From assembly GCF_039535095.1 (NCBI RefSeq), contig NZ_BAAAWN010000001.1, positions 1,178,001 to 1,242,000 of the forward strand: 64,000 bases of DNA. The letters are read 5' to 3'. The translations under genes were made by a program, and so were the position numbers. The stretch's first letter is position 1, and the number at the start of each line of letters is the position of its first letter. Of the stretch, positions 15,805 to 24,512 are shown in pieces. The notes beneath the pieces are model-generated. The model saw nothing but the letters and a program-made list of their open reading frames with translations. It ran no database searches and had not been told where the DNA came from. This stretch comes from Arthrobacter ramosus (lineage in GTDB: Bacteria > Actinomycetota > Actinomycetes > Actinomycetales > Micrococcaceae).

Positions 15805-16135
15805 GTGCAACCCTTCAGCACGTCTGCGATTGGTCCGGGCCGGAACAATCGAAACAGAATGCATCAGCGCCCCCACGCATGGTTGTCAAGCGGCAGGTCG
15901 CTGTGGCAATTCCACTTGATACTATGGTGCACCTTTTGGGGCGTCCACAGCGGTAAATATGCCGCCAGCGAAACGGGGAGAAATCTGCCCTTCTCCAGCG
16001 TTGAGGGGCTAGTCGGTGCCATTCGAGGCCACAGGACCGTTCCGATGACGGCGTTCAGCAAGCTCCCAGCGAACGTCGACTCTTGATCCAGCAAGAGCGA
16101 CGATAGTTAAGGGGACGAGGAAGAAAGGAAGTCCC
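15805..16135. other. Divergent intergenic region, TPM gene / htrA-like gene
   Basis: These 331 bases separate two divergently transcribed envelope-stress genes and must hold both promoters. TTGATC (16084-16089) and TAGTTA (16105-16110) are a possible pair for the protease, with a short 15-nt spacer. I see no gene or strong operator palindrome. Confidence 0.5.
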
Positions 16136-17797
16136 ATGACGGAGAACCCAGCACAGGGCGCCGCGCCTGAGAACAATGGCCCTGAGAACCATGGTCCTGA
16201 GGGCGCCGGCCAGGCGGAGGCGGACAAGCAATCCAATTCCCAGCCTACGGTCCCGCTGCCGGCATACCAGCCGGGTCAGGATTTCACTGCGCAGCCCGAA
16301 CACGCTGCGAAGCCCGAACACGCTGCGCAGCCCGAATACAGAGCACAGACTCCGGTAGCTCCGGCACCCTGGGCCCAGGGCCCGGCCGAAAACGCCACCG
16401 AGCAGATCCAGGCTCAGCACGGCGCTCCCCAGAACGGCGCGACCCAACACGGAGCGCCACAGCACAGCGCGGGACCGCAACACCCCTACCCGCAGCACCA
16501 GCCTTTCTATGGCGGACCGAACCCTGCGCAGCACTATCCCACGCAGCAATTCCCGGCCCACCCGGGCGGTCCGGCGGCTAGCCCGAAGCGCAAGCCGGCC
16601 TTCGGCGTCGGGACCTTGGTGGCCTGCATCCTGGCCGCCGGTCTCGTCGGCGGAGGCGTTGTGGCCGCCAGCGATCAATTGCTAAACAGCCGGACCCCGG
16701 CGGCAGCCACTAGCGGCCAGACGGGAACCGTGATTGTCAACAACACGGACAACGTCAACGCCATCACGGCAGCCGCGGCCAAGGCTTCACCGAGCGTCGT
16801 GACCATCATGGCCTCGAGCGGAAGCCAGGGCGGCACCGGTTCGGGCATCATCCTCGACGACCAGGGCCACATCCTGACCAACACCCACGTGGTGACCCTT
16901 GACGGTGCCAGCGCCAACGCCGCGATTGAAGTGCGGCTGAGCGATGGACGCGTCCTGAAGGCGACGGTAGTGGGTACGGACCCGCTTTCGGACCTCGCCA
17001 TCATCAAGGTGGACAACGCCTCCGGCCTCGTGCCGGCTACCCTGGGTGATTCCAGCAAGATCAACGTCGGCGACAACGCAATCGCCATCGGCGCTCCGCT
17101 AGGCCTGCCCGGCACGGTCACCGACGGCATCGTGTCCACCCTCAACCGCACCATCAGCGTGGCTTCCTCGGCTGTTCCCAACGGCGGCTCCGACAATTCG
17201 CAAAATGGCGGGCAGGGCGGATTCCAATTCGCCCCTCCAGGCGGCGGCCAGAGCCAGAGCCAGAGCAGTGCGGGACAGGGCACCGTTTCGCTCAACGTGA
17301 TCCAGACCGACGCGCCGATCAACCCGGGTAACTCCGGTGGAGCGCTTGTCAACACCAAGGGCGAGATCATTGGCGTCAACGTGGCGATCGCTTCCGCCGG
17401 GAGCAGCAGTGCCTCGTCTTCGTCCAGCGGCAACATTGGTGTGGGCTTCAGTATCCCCATCAACAACGCGAAGCGTATTGCGCAGGAACTCATCAAGAAC
17501 GGCAAGGCCACGCACGGGCAGTTCGGCGTCAGCGTGCAGCCTAAGTCGGCCACGGGAAGCAGCTCCGGGTTCTCGGTGGGCGCGCAGGTTGCGGCCGTGA
17601 CCGCGGGCTCCGCCGCTGAGAAGGCCGGGCTCAAGGTGGGCGACGTCGTGACCAAGTTCGCCGGCATGGACGTCAGCGATCCCGAACAGCTCACCGCGGC
17701 GGTCCGTGAGCAGCCGGCAGGCGCAACGGTCAAGGTGACCATCCAGCGCAGCGGCCAGTCGCAGGAGCTCGACGTGACCTTGGATGCTGCCCCGTAA
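16136..17797 (+). CDS. HtrA/DegP-type membrane-anchored serine protease with PDZ domain
   Basis: The 553-residue protein has a low-complexity cytoplasmic N-terminus (residues 1-150; Pro/Gln/His/Ala-rich with PEHAAKPEHAAQPEYRA repeats). One membrane anchor follows near 160-180. The trypsin-like domain has the catalytic triad in TNTHVVTL (His), DPLSDLAIIKVD (Asp) and NPGNSGGALV (Ser). A C-terminal PDZ domain follows (VTAGSAAEKAGLKVGDVV). The active site faces outside, where it would degrade or process misfolded proteins. GGAAG precedes ATG 16136. A 39-residue Gly/Gln/Ser-rich insert interrupts the protease domain around residues 345-383. Confidence 0.9.
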   Translation: MTENPAQGAAPENNGPENHGPEGAGQAEADKQSNSQPTVPLPAYQPGQDFTAQPEHAAKPEHAAQPEYRAQTPVAPAPWAQGPAENATEQIQAQHGAPQNGATQHGAPQHSAGPQHPYPQHQPFYGGPNPAQHYPTQQFPAHPGGPAASPKRKPAFGVGTLVACILAAGLVGGGVVAASDQLLNSRTPAAATSGQTGTVIVNNTDNVNAITAAAAKASPSVVTIMASSGSQGGTGSGIILDDQGHILTNTHVVTLDGASANAAIEVRLSDGRVLKATVVGTDPLSDLAIIKVDNASGLVPATLGDSSKINVGDNAIAIGAPLGLPGTVTDGIVSTLNRTISVASSAVPNGGSDNSQNGGQGGFQFAPPGGGQSQSQSSAGQGTVSLNVIQTDAPINPGNSGGALVNTKGEIIGVNVAIASAGSSSASSSSSGNIGVGFSIPINNAKRIAQELIKNGKATHGQFGVSVQPKSATGSSSGFSVGAQVAAVTAGSAAEKAGLKVGDVVTKFAGMDVSDPEQLTAAVREQPAGATVKVTIQRSGQSQELDVTLDAAP

Positions 17798-17831
17798 CAG
17801 CTGCCCCGTAACAGCTGCGCCGTAGCAGCTG
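17790..17831. repeat. Three 14-bp tandem repeats at the htrA-like gene stop
   Basis: CCCCGTAACAGCTG occurs at 17790-17803 and 17804-17817, with a two-mismatch third unit at 17818-17831. The first unit contains the stop codon, and each unit contains CAGCTG. Confidence 0.8.
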
Positions 17832-18158
17832 CAGTAGCGGCGGATTCCAGCGGGGCATGGGCCCACGCCGCCAGGGTTCCCTGCCGAGCTTGCGAGGCGA
17901 GGGTGGCGGTGGGGACTTGCAGTCGACGACGGCGGGCGGCACCACAAGCGGTGCGGCCCGCCGTTGTCGTGTGCTCTTGCTGCCATGAGCGGGAGCGATC
18001 CACGAAACAGGAGTTAATGCGGGTAGGCGGCGTTGTCCGACTTGTCCCGCAATATGCTTAGCTAGGACGAGCCCGTAAGCCGGGCACTCTTGGCCATGCG
18101 CCTAGTTGCTGGCCATCCCCGAGTATGGAAGGCTGCCTCGAACACAGTGGGAGATACA
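17798..18158. other. Intergenic region before second etf operon
   Basis: Apart from the 14-bp tandem repeats, the main structure is a long imperfect hairpin (about 17924-17937 with 17956-17970, core GACGGCGGGC/GCCCGCCGTTGTC) that may end htrA transcription. TAGCTA near 18058 is a possible -10 element. No gene is supported. Confidence 0.5.
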
Positions 18159-18959
18159 TTGAAGATTGTTGTTCTGGTCAAGCACGTCCCGGACGCGCAG
18201 TTCGACCGACACCTCACCGGCCCAGGCAACACCACGGACCGCGACGAGAGCATTCTGTCCGAACTGGACGAGTATGCGCTTGAAGCCGCGCTGCAGCTCA
18301 GTGAAGCCCGCGGAGGTGCTAAGGCCGGCAACGAGGTCATCGCCTTGAGCATGGGTCCCGCCGGTGCCGTGAACGCCGTCAAGAAGTCCTTGCAGATCGG
18401 CGCCTCCTCGGGAGCGCATTTGAGCGACGACGCCTTGGCCGGTTCCGACGCCGCCGCCACCTCGCTGGCCCTCGCCGCGGCGATCCGGTATCTCGGCGCC
18501 GATTCGCCCGTGGACCTCGTCCTGACGGGCATGGCCTCGACCGACGGCGAAACGTCCTTGGTTCCGGCTCAACTGGCTGAGCGGCTCGGACTCCCGCAAG
18601 TCACTTTTGTTTCCTCCCTTGAGGTCAACGGCGAACGTGTCGTCGCGCGCCGTGACGGTGACGCCCACGCGGACACTGTGGAGGCGACCTTGCCGGCGCT
18701 GGTATCCGTTACGGACCAGATCAACGAGCCGCGATACCCTAACTTCAAGGGCATCCTTGCAGCCAAGAAGAAGAAAATCACGGCACTCACGCTGGCCGAC
18801 ATCGGCGTCGATGCCGCTCAGGTGGGCGCCGCGGGTTCGCTGACCGCCGTCGAGACCGCTGAAGCGCGGCCGCCGCGCACTGCCGGCACCATCATCACCG
18901 ACGAAGGCGACGCCGGCATCAAGCTGGTTGAGTTCCTGGCCGCCCAGAAGCTGCTCTAA
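18159..18959 (+). CDS. etfB: Electron transfer flavoprotein beta subunit (copy 2)
   Basis: The 266-residue product starts at TTG 18159 (LKIVVLVKHVPDAQFDRHL) with GGGAG 6 nt upstream. An upstream in-frame extension lacks family similarity. It keeps LDEYALEAALQLSEA, GPAGAVNAVKKSLQIGA, the MASTDGETSLVP loop and RYPNFKGILAAKKKKI. It differs clearly from the first EtfB in length and in many positions, so this is an old paralogue and not a recent duplicate. The etfA partner follows 14 nt later. This pair, with no dehydrogenase attached, is likely the general ETF. Confidence 0.95.
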   Translation: MKIVVLVKHVPDAQFDRHLTGPGNTTDRDESILSELDEYALEAALQLSEARGGAKAGNEVIALSMGPAGAVNAVKKSLQIGASSGAHLSDDALAGSDAAATSLALAAAIRYLGADSPVDLVLTGMASTDGETSLVPAQLAERLGLPQVTFVSSLEVNGERVVARRDGDAHADTVEATLPALVSVTDQINEPRYPNFKGILAAKKKKITALTLADIGVDAAQVGAAGSLTAVETAEARPPRTAGTIITDEGDAGIKLVEFLAAQKLL

Positions 18960-18973
18960 GAGGATTCCGACAC

Positions 18974-19927
18974 ATGGCAAAAGCACTTGTATTCATTGAC
19001 AACCCGGGCGCGGCGCTCAAGAAGAGCAGCCTGGAACTCCTGACGATCGCACGTTCCCTCGGGGATGCGGTGGTCGCCTTCAACGGTGAGCTGCACGACG
19101 ACGTCGCTGCCGCCCTGGGTGCGCATGGAGCCTCGGCTCTTTACCGCCCGTCCGCTACGGACCTGGACGACTACCTTGTTGCACCGAAAGCGGCATATCT
19201 TGCCGCGGCAGTTGCAGCCTCCGGAGCCCAGACCGTCCTGCTGGAGAACACAGCCGACGGCAAGGAAATCGCGGCCCGTCTCGGCGTGAAGCTCAACGCC
19301 GGCGTCATCACCGATGTTGTGGGCGTCGACGCCGACGGCACGGCCCACAAGTCGGTCCTGGCGGGCTCGTACACGACCACGGCGAAGGCGCGCACCGCCG
19401 TCGCCGTGCTCACGGTCAAGCCGAACAGTGTCGACGTCGAGGCCCCGGCCGCGGCTAGCACGCCCGAAGCCGTCACTATCGATGTCCCGGCCGATGCCAC
19501 CGCGAATGCCGCCCGGGTCACCGGGCGTGCAGAAAAGCCGGCCAGCGGCCGTCCTGAGCTCACCGAAGCCCGGATCGTGGTTGCCGGCGGCCGCGGCGTC
19601 GACGGCGACTTCGGTCCTTTGGAAGAACTGGCCGACGCGCTGGGCGGTGCACTCGGGGCTTCCCGTGCCGCCACGGATGCGGGCTGGATCGGCCATGACT
19701 ACCAGGTTGGCCAGACGGGCAAGACCGTGTCCCCGCAGCTCTACATTTCGGCGGGCATCTCCGGAGCGATCCAGCAGAAGGCCGGGATGCAGACCTCCAA
19801 GGTCATCGTCGCGATCAACAAGGATGCTGAATCGCCGATCTTCGAAATCGCGGACTTCGGCATCATCGGTGACCTCTTCAAGGTTGTTCCGCAAGCCACC
19901 GAAGAGATCAAAAAGCGGAAAGGCTGA
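18974..19927 (+). CDS. etfA: Electron transfer flavoprotein alpha subunit (copy 2)
   Basis: The 317-residue protein has the conserved C-terminal FAD domain: [61 protein letters not shown] and [20 protein letters not shown]. The start ATG follows AGAGGATTCC. It is followed by a PIG-L deacetylase gene after 5 nt, so the three genes may be one transcript. Confidence 0.95.
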   Translation: MAKALVFIDNPGAALKKSSLELLTIARSLGDAVVAFNGELHDDVAAALGAHGASALYRPSATDLDDYLVAPKAAYLAAAVAASGAQTVLLENTADGKEIAARLGVKLNAGVITDVVGVDADGTAHKSVLAGSYTTTAKARTAVAVLTVKPNSVDVEAPAAASTPEAVTIDVPADATANAARVTGRAEKPASGRPELTEARIVVAGGRGVDGDFGPLEELADALGGALGASRAATDAGWIGHDYQVGQTGKTVSPQLYISAGISGAIQQKAGMQTSKVIVAINKDAESPIFEIADFGIIGDLFKVVPQATEEIKKRKG

Positions 19928-19932
19928 TCCCT

Positions 19933-20712
19933 TTGTCTTCTGACGCTACGTCAGCAAAGAGCCCGTTCAACGCCTCCAGGGAGCGTGTTGAGCGGGTGCT
20001 TTGTTTTACCGCCCACCCGGACGACATCGACTTCGGCGCGGCCGGCACCATCGCTGCCTGGACCGCTGCCGGCGTCGAGGTCAGTTACTGCATCATGACC
20101 GACGGCGACGCAGGAGGTTTCGATCCTGCCCACCGCGAAGAGATCATTTCCATGCGCGCAGAGGAGCAGAGACAAGCCGCTGCCCTCGTAGGAGTGACGG
20201 ACGTGCACTACCTCCATGAGCGCGATGGCTACCTGGAACCGACGCATGGGGTCATCAAGCAAGTGGTGAAACTTATCCGCGAAATCCGCCCCGACGTCGT
20301 CCTTGCCATGCATCCGGAACGCAATTGGGACAGGATCCAGAAGAGCCATCCCGACCACCTCGCCGTGGGGGAGATCGTGACCCGGGCGGTGTACCCCGCG
20401 GTGGAGAATCCCTTCGCCTACCCGGAACTGGCGGAAGCCGGCCTCGAGGCCTTCAGACTGCCGTGGCTGTGGCTCTTCGCCGGTCCCGAAACCCGTGAGA
20501 ACTATTTCGTGGATGTCACCGAACACATCGACGCGAAACTGGCTGCCATCCGGATCCATACGAGCCAGCACCCCGATCCGGAGGGCATGGAACGGGCTGT
20601 CAGAGGCATGCTCCGGCACAATGCTTCACGCGCCGGCATGCCCGACGGGCGCAGCGCCGAGGCGTTCCATGTTGTGGAAGTCAACGGTTCCCAGACCATC
20701 GCCGGTTTCTGA
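19933..20712 (+). CDS. PIG-L family deacetylase
   Basis: The 259-residue protein has the LmbE/PIG-L zinc-binding motif [13 protein letters not shown] (residues 26-38) and a second HPDH motif (residues 138-141). Actinobacterial members remove acetyl groups from N-acetylglucosaminyl compounds, including MshB in mycothiol synthesis and Mca in mycothiol-conjugate removal; which applies here is open. The start TTG 19933 sits 5 nt after etfA and has only a weak ribosome-binding site, suggesting coupling. Residues 1-20 are not conserved-looking, so a later start is possible. Confidence 0.8.
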   Translation: MSSDATSAKSPFNASRERVERVLCFTAHPDDIDFGAAGTIAAWTAAGVEVSYCIMTDGDAGGFDPAHREEIISMRAEEQRQAAALVGVTDVHYLHERDGYLEPTHGVIKQVVKLIREIRPDVVLAMHPERNWDRIQKSHPDHLAVGEIVTRAVYPAVENPFAYPELAEAGLEAFRLPWLWLFAGPETRENYFVDVTEHIDAKLAAIRIHTSQHPDPEGMERAVRGMLRHNASRAGMPDGRSAEAFHVVEVNGSQTIAGF

Positions 20713-20786
20713 AATTGCTGATGTGTAACCTGTGTCATATGCTTAGTCTCGTTTAAATCATATTTAATTGAGAGAGGCAGACTTTG

Positions 20787-21332
20787 ATGGCGAAGACTGC
20801 ACAACAGCCGGTATTGGTGATCATGGGTGTCTCCGGTTCCGGTAAATCGACAGTGGCTGGCGTATTGTCCGGCCGGCTGGGTTGGGACCTCGCCGAAGGC
20901 GACGACCTGCACCCGGAAGCGAACGTGGCAAAGATGCAGGCAGGGCACGCACTCAGCGATGAGGACCGTTGGCCCTGGCTGGAAATCATTGCCGATTGGA
21001 TCAAGGAGCGTACCGCAGCAGGAAAGCCGGGCATCATCACGTGCTCGGCCTTGAAGAAGCGGTACAGGGATGTCCTGCGCGGCGAGGGCGTCGTATTCGT
21101 CTTCCTCCAAGGGAGCAAGGACAAGATTTCCGACCGGCTGGCTTCGCGTCACGGACACTTCATGCCTGCCTCGCTGCTGGAATCCCAGTTCGATGCACTC
21201 GAGGCGCCCACGGAGGACGAGAACCACATCTCGCTGTGCGTCTCCGCTTCTCCGGCTGAAGAAGCAGACGAAATCATCGAACGGCTCGGCCTTGAGGCAC
21301 AGACCGCCCACGCGGTCGGTGGCGCAGCGTGA
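20787..21332 (+). CDS. gntK: Gluconokinase
   Basis: The 181-residue P-loop kinase has Walker A (MGVSGSGKST, about residue 13), DDLHPEANVAKMQAG (gluconate-binding region), ITCSALKKRYRDVLR, and the C-terminal SQFDALEAPTEDE. It phosphorylates D-gluconate to 6-phosphogluconate for the pentose phosphate pathway. GAGAGAGG lies about 10 nt upstream of ATG 20787. It overlaps the gluconate permease gene by 4 bp. Confidence 0.95.
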   Translation: MAKTAQQPVLVIMGVSGSGKSTVAGVLSGRLGWDLAEGDDLHPEANVAKMQAGHALSDEDRWPWLEIIADWIKERTAAGKPGIITCSALKKRYRDVLRGEGVVFVFLQGSKDKISDRLASRHGHFMPASLLESQFDALEAPTEDENHISLCVSASPAEEADEIIERLGLEAQTAHAVGGAA

Positions 21333-22702
21333 ACTGGACCGGGCACGATACCCAACTTCTTGTGGTCGCGGCTATCGGCATTGCGCTGATCGTCCTGCTG
21401 ATCGCCAAATTCAAAGTCCACCCCTTCCTTTCCCTGGTACTCGGATCGGCCTTCGTTGGCCTGGCCTCCGGAGTGGAACTGGCCAAGGTTGTCAGCAACT
21501 TCGAGGACGGCGTGGGAGGCGTCCTTAAAGAGGTCGGCATCCTGATTGCGCTCGGCGCCATGTTGGGCAAGCTCCTGGCGGATTCCGGCGGCGCAAACCG
21601 CGTGGTGGACACCTTGCTGGAGAAAGCCAGCGGCAACAAAGTGGTCTGGATGATCACCTTGGTTGCGGTTATCATCGGCCTCCCGATGTTCTTTGAGATC
21701 GGCCTCGTCCTGCTGCTTCCGGTGATCGTCCTGGTCACCCAGCGCTCGCAGATGAAGCTCATGCGCATTGCCATTCCGGCCCTCGCGGGTCTGTCCGTGT
21801 TGCACGGCCTGGTCCCGCCGCACCCCGGGCCGCTCATTGCCATCAGCGCTGTGAAGGCTGAACTGGGCACCACCCTGGCGTTGGGGCTCCTGGTCGCCGT
21901 CCCCACGGTCATCATTTGTGGACCGCTGTTTTCCCGTTTGGCCGCGCGCTGGGTTCCAGTTGACGCTCCTGCGGTGGCCGGCGGCGTCGACACCAAGCAC
22001 GCCGTCGACCTCAGCGAAGTGAAGCGTCAGCCCAGCTTCCTCGTCACGTTGTTGACCATCATTTTCCCCGTGGTGCTCATGCTCCTGAAGGCCGTCGCGG
22101 ACATTGTCTGGCCCGACGCGGCGCATGCCCCCATGATCCGCACGGTCCTGGACTTCGTGGGCCAGCCCCTCGTGGCGATGACCCTGGCGGTGCTTGCCGC
22201 CATGGTGACCTTTGGCTATGCCGTCGGCTTCACCGGAAGCAAGATCACCGCCAAGCTCGGCGACAGCCTCGGACCGATCGCCGCGATCCTGTTGATCGTG
22301 GGCGCAGGCGGCGGCTTCAAGCAGACCCTTATCGGTGCCGGCGTCGGTGACGCGGTCAAGAAATGGGCCGAGGGCGCCAATATGTCCGTGCTGGTCCTGG
22401 GCTTCATTGTGGCTGTGGCGCTTCGCCTGGCCACGGGCTCGGCGACAGTTGCCACCGTGACGGCTGCGGGCATCGTGGCTCCCTTGGCGAGCAGCCTGAG
22501 CCCGACGCACGCCGCACTCCTTGCTTTGGCCATCGGTGCCGGTTCGCTCTTCCTGTCCCACGTCAACGACGCCGGATTCTGGCTCGTGAAGGAACTGTTC
22601 GGCCTGACAGTCGGGCAGACGTTCAAGACGTGGTCGGTGATGGAGACGCTCATCTCGGTTGTCGGCTTCGGCTTTATCATGGTGCTCTCGCTGATCATCT
22701 AG
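21329..22702 (+). CDS. gntP: Gluconate:H+ symporter, GntP family
   Basis: The 457-residue integral membrane protein has about 12-14 hydrophobic segments and family motifs such as LGAMLGKLLADSGGANRVV, PHPGPLIAI and GSATVATVTAAGI. It imports gluconate with protons. GTG 21329 overlaps the gntK stop (GTGA), so kinase and permease are co-translated. No GntR repressor gene is next to them; regulation must be from elsewhere. Confidence 0.92.
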   Translation: MNWTGHDTQLLVVAAIGIALIVLLIAKFKVHPFLSLVLGSAFVGLASGVELAKVVSNFEDGVGGVLKEVGILIALGAMLGKLLADSGGANRVVDTLLEKASGNKVVWMITLVAVIIGLPMFFEIGLVLLLPVIVLVTQRSQMKLMRIAIPALAGLSVLHGLVPPHPGPLIAISAVKAELGTTLALGLLVAVPTVIICGPLFSRLAARWVPVDAPAVAGGVDTKHAVDLSEVKRQPSFLVTLLTIIFPVVLMLLKAVADIVWPDAAHAPMIRTVLDFVGQPLVAMTLAVLAAMVTFGYAVGFTGSKITAKLGDSLGPIAAILLIVGAGGGFKQTLIGAGVGDAVKKWAEGANMSVLVLGFIVAVALRLATGSATVATVTAAGIVAPLASSLSPTHAALLALAIGAGSLFLSHVNDAGFWLVKELFGLTVGQTFKTWSVMETLISVVGFGFIMVLSLII

Positions 22703-22724
22703 CGGGGCTGCTTGGCAGTCAGTA

Positions 22725-22772
22725 CGACGGCGGCCCGCCCCCTGTGTTTCCAGTGGGGACGGGCCGCCGTCG
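22725..22772. terminator. Bidirectional terminator between gntP and merR-type gene
   Basis: CGACGGCGGCCCGCCCC (22725-22741) pairs with GGGGACGGGCCGCCGTCG (22755-22772), with one bulged A and followed by CGCTTTT. It separates convergent genes. Confidence 0.85.
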
Positions 22773-22791
22773 CGCTTTTCGGCAGGAAGCC

Positions 22792-23553
22792 CTAACTGAG
22801 CTTTTCTGCTGCGTAAACCTTGATGCCTTCGAGCAGGTAGGGCGCCAGGCCTACCCGGACCTTGTCGTAATTGGCGGTGAACCGGGGGTCGTCCACATAC
22901 ATCTGTCCCAGGCCTACATAGGATTCAGCGTTGGGCGTCCAACTCGCGCAGATCCACTTGTAATGCCGGCCGACGGCTGCCTGGACATCCGGGTGGTCTG
23001 CCGGAAGGGCCGCGTCGAAGCAGCGGGCGAGATCCTGGTTCAGGGCCGCGTACTCCTCCATGAAGGCCTGTTTTTGGGCGGTTGTCATCGCCGAGTGTCG
23101 TGCTTTGCTCTCTTCGACGGCCCGATCGCCCCAGCGCTCGCGCGCCTCGGCTTCGTAGGGGTTGTTGTCGAAATCCTTGAAGATGTTCTCCGCGGTCATG
23201 GTTTCTCCTTGACGTAGTGCTGCGATAGTGGCGTCGACCGTCCGGGACATCCGGTCCAGCCGGTCGCGCTCGGCCAGCAGCCAGTTCCTGTGCACGGCAA
23301 GTGCCTCCACAGGATCGGCCTGGCCATCCAGAACTTCGCCGATGGTCTCGAGCCCAAGGCCAAGTTCACGAAGCAGAAGGATCCGCTGCAGGCGCAGCAG
23401 CTCAGGCTGGCCGTAGTACCGGTAGCCGTTGTGTCCCGTGCGGGCAGGTTCCAATAGTCCGAGTTGGTCATAGTGGCGCAAGGTTCGCGAGGAAACCTTG
23501 CTGGCCTTGGCCAATTCGGAAATGGTCCAGGTATCTGCCTTGTCCTGCTTCAT
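22792..23553 (-). CDS. MerR family regulator with TipAS-type ligand domain
   Basis: The 253-residue protein has an N-terminal MerR winged helix (WTISELAKASKVSSRTLRHYD, residues 9-29; GYRYYGQPELLRLQRILLLR). A coiled-coil runs to about residue 115. A C-terminal TipAS domain (about 130-253) includes WGDRAVEESKARHSAM and GRHYKWICASWTPNAE. TipAL-type regulators bind drug-like ligands and activate their own promoter. The start ATG has no ribosome-binding site, so the mRNA is probably leaderless. A 15-bp palindrome lies 17 nt upstream. Confidence 0.9.
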   Translation of the reverse strand: MKQDKADTWTISELAKASKVSSRTLRHYDQLGLLEPARTGHNGYRYYGQPELLRLQRILLLRELGLGLETIGEVLDGQADPVEALAVHRNWLLAERDRLDRMSRTVDATIAALRQGETMTAENIFKDFDNNPYEAEARERWGDRAVEESKARHSAMTTAQKQAFMEEYAALNQDLARCFDAALPADHPDVQAAVGRHYKWICASWTPNAESYVGLGQMYVDDPRFTANYDKVRVGLAPYLLEGIKVYAAEKLS

Positions 23554-23569
23554 GTATCCAGCGTAGAAG

Positions 23570-23584
23570 TTGACGTTACGTCAA
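23570..23584. promoter_or_regulatory. Operator palindrome of the TipA-type regulator
   Basis: TTGACGT-T-ACGTCAA is a perfect 7+1+7 palindrome. On the minus strand its first half doubles as a -35-like TTGACG, 26 nt before the ATG. This placement fits the MerR mode of twisting an over-long promoter spacer. Autoregulation is inferred. Confidence 0.65.
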
Positions 23585-23632
23585 GGTCAAGCCCCGTGAC
23601 CAAGAGCCCATGTCCGGGCAGCCTCCGTCGCT

Positions 23633-24511
23633 TTACGTGAGAGGCGCTGCAGCGACGGTCGGGAGTGTCGGCTTCTTGGAGCCGCCCACGGGTTCAACCG
23701 TGATGCCGATGGCCGCCGCGCTGGAAATGCCGGAGACAACCGCCGGATGGCTCAAGGCCTGGGCGTCCATGAGTCCCTGGGATACAGGGTCGGAGCCGTC
23801 CTTGGGAATGAGCCACATCTGATAGACCTTGCCGGCCGGGGGAGCGGGAACTCCGTTCATACGGACCACCACAGCGTTCTTCGAGCTGGAGATGGACACA
23901 GTGGCAGTGCCGCCGCCGTTGACGTTGACGGTTGCTTGCCGGACATCGCCGGCCTGCAGTACCTGATTCACGGGATCGTTCTGCCCGGCCACGTAGACGC
24001 CCACGCCAACACCGCCAAGCGCAATTACCGCGGCCGCCGCAGCGGCTGCCACCCAACCACGGACGCCGCCGAAGCGTCGGCGATCCCGCCGGTTCCGGGC
24101 CGCGGCGAGGTCAACGACGTCGGGGGTTACGTGCGTTGCGGGGCCGGACGACACTTCGGGAACGGAAGAAGGTGCGGACGCTGTGCCGGTTTGTGCAGTG
24201 CGCGGTTGTTGCGGGAGCTGCCGCAGAATGTCCTCCAACAGTCCCGGCCGGGGTTCGGCCTCGTCGGCGAAAGAGGTGGCGAGGGTTTCGCGTGACTGCC
24301 TGACCCGCTCAAGGAACGCCGAGCGTTCAGGCGCCGTGGCAATGTAGTTGTCGATTTCCGCTCGCTCGGCGTCGCTCAAGGCGTCGAGGGCATAGATCTC
24401 GGCAAGCTCCAGGACGCGGCCTTCGGCAAGATCAGTGGCTATATCGCTGGCGAACATCCTGCGGAGGCCTTCCTTCCCGGCATTCTGCTTGTTGTCATCG
24501 TGTTCGGTCAT
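23633..24511 (-). CDS. rskA: Anti-sigma-K factor RskA family protein
   Basis: The 292-residue protein has a cytoplasmic anti-sigma region (residues 28-100; LAEIYALDALSDAERAEIDNYI). A Ser/Thr/Pro-rich linker follows, then one membrane helix (about 150-172; GWVAAAAAAAVIALGGVGVG) and an extracytoplasmic RskA domain (KVYQMWLIPKDGSDPVSQG). Such proteins hold SigK inactive at the membrane until cut by proteases. The ATG is 1 nt after the sigK stop, so the pair is co-translated and kept in balance. Confidence 0.9.
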   Translation of the reverse strand: MTEHDDNKQNAGKEGLRRMFASDIATDLAEGRVLELAEIYALDALSDAERAEIDNYIATAPERSAFLERVRQSRETLATSFADEAEPRPGLLEDILRQLPQQPRTAQTGTASAPSSVPEVSSGPATHVTPDVVDLAAARNRRDRRRFGGVRGWVAAAAAAAVIALGGVGVGVYVAGQNDPVNQVLQAGDVRQATVNVNGGGTATVSISSSKNAVVVRMNGVPAPPAGKVYQMWLIPKDGSDPVSQGLMDAQALSHPAVVSGISSAAAIGITVEPVGGSKKPTLPTVAAAPLT

Positions 24512-24512
24512 G

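Noticed and set aside
21149..22561. Minus-strand open frame over gntK/gntP
   Set aside because: Very His/Asp/Gln-rich translation typical of the antisense of a membrane-protein gene; the plus-strand genes are clear.
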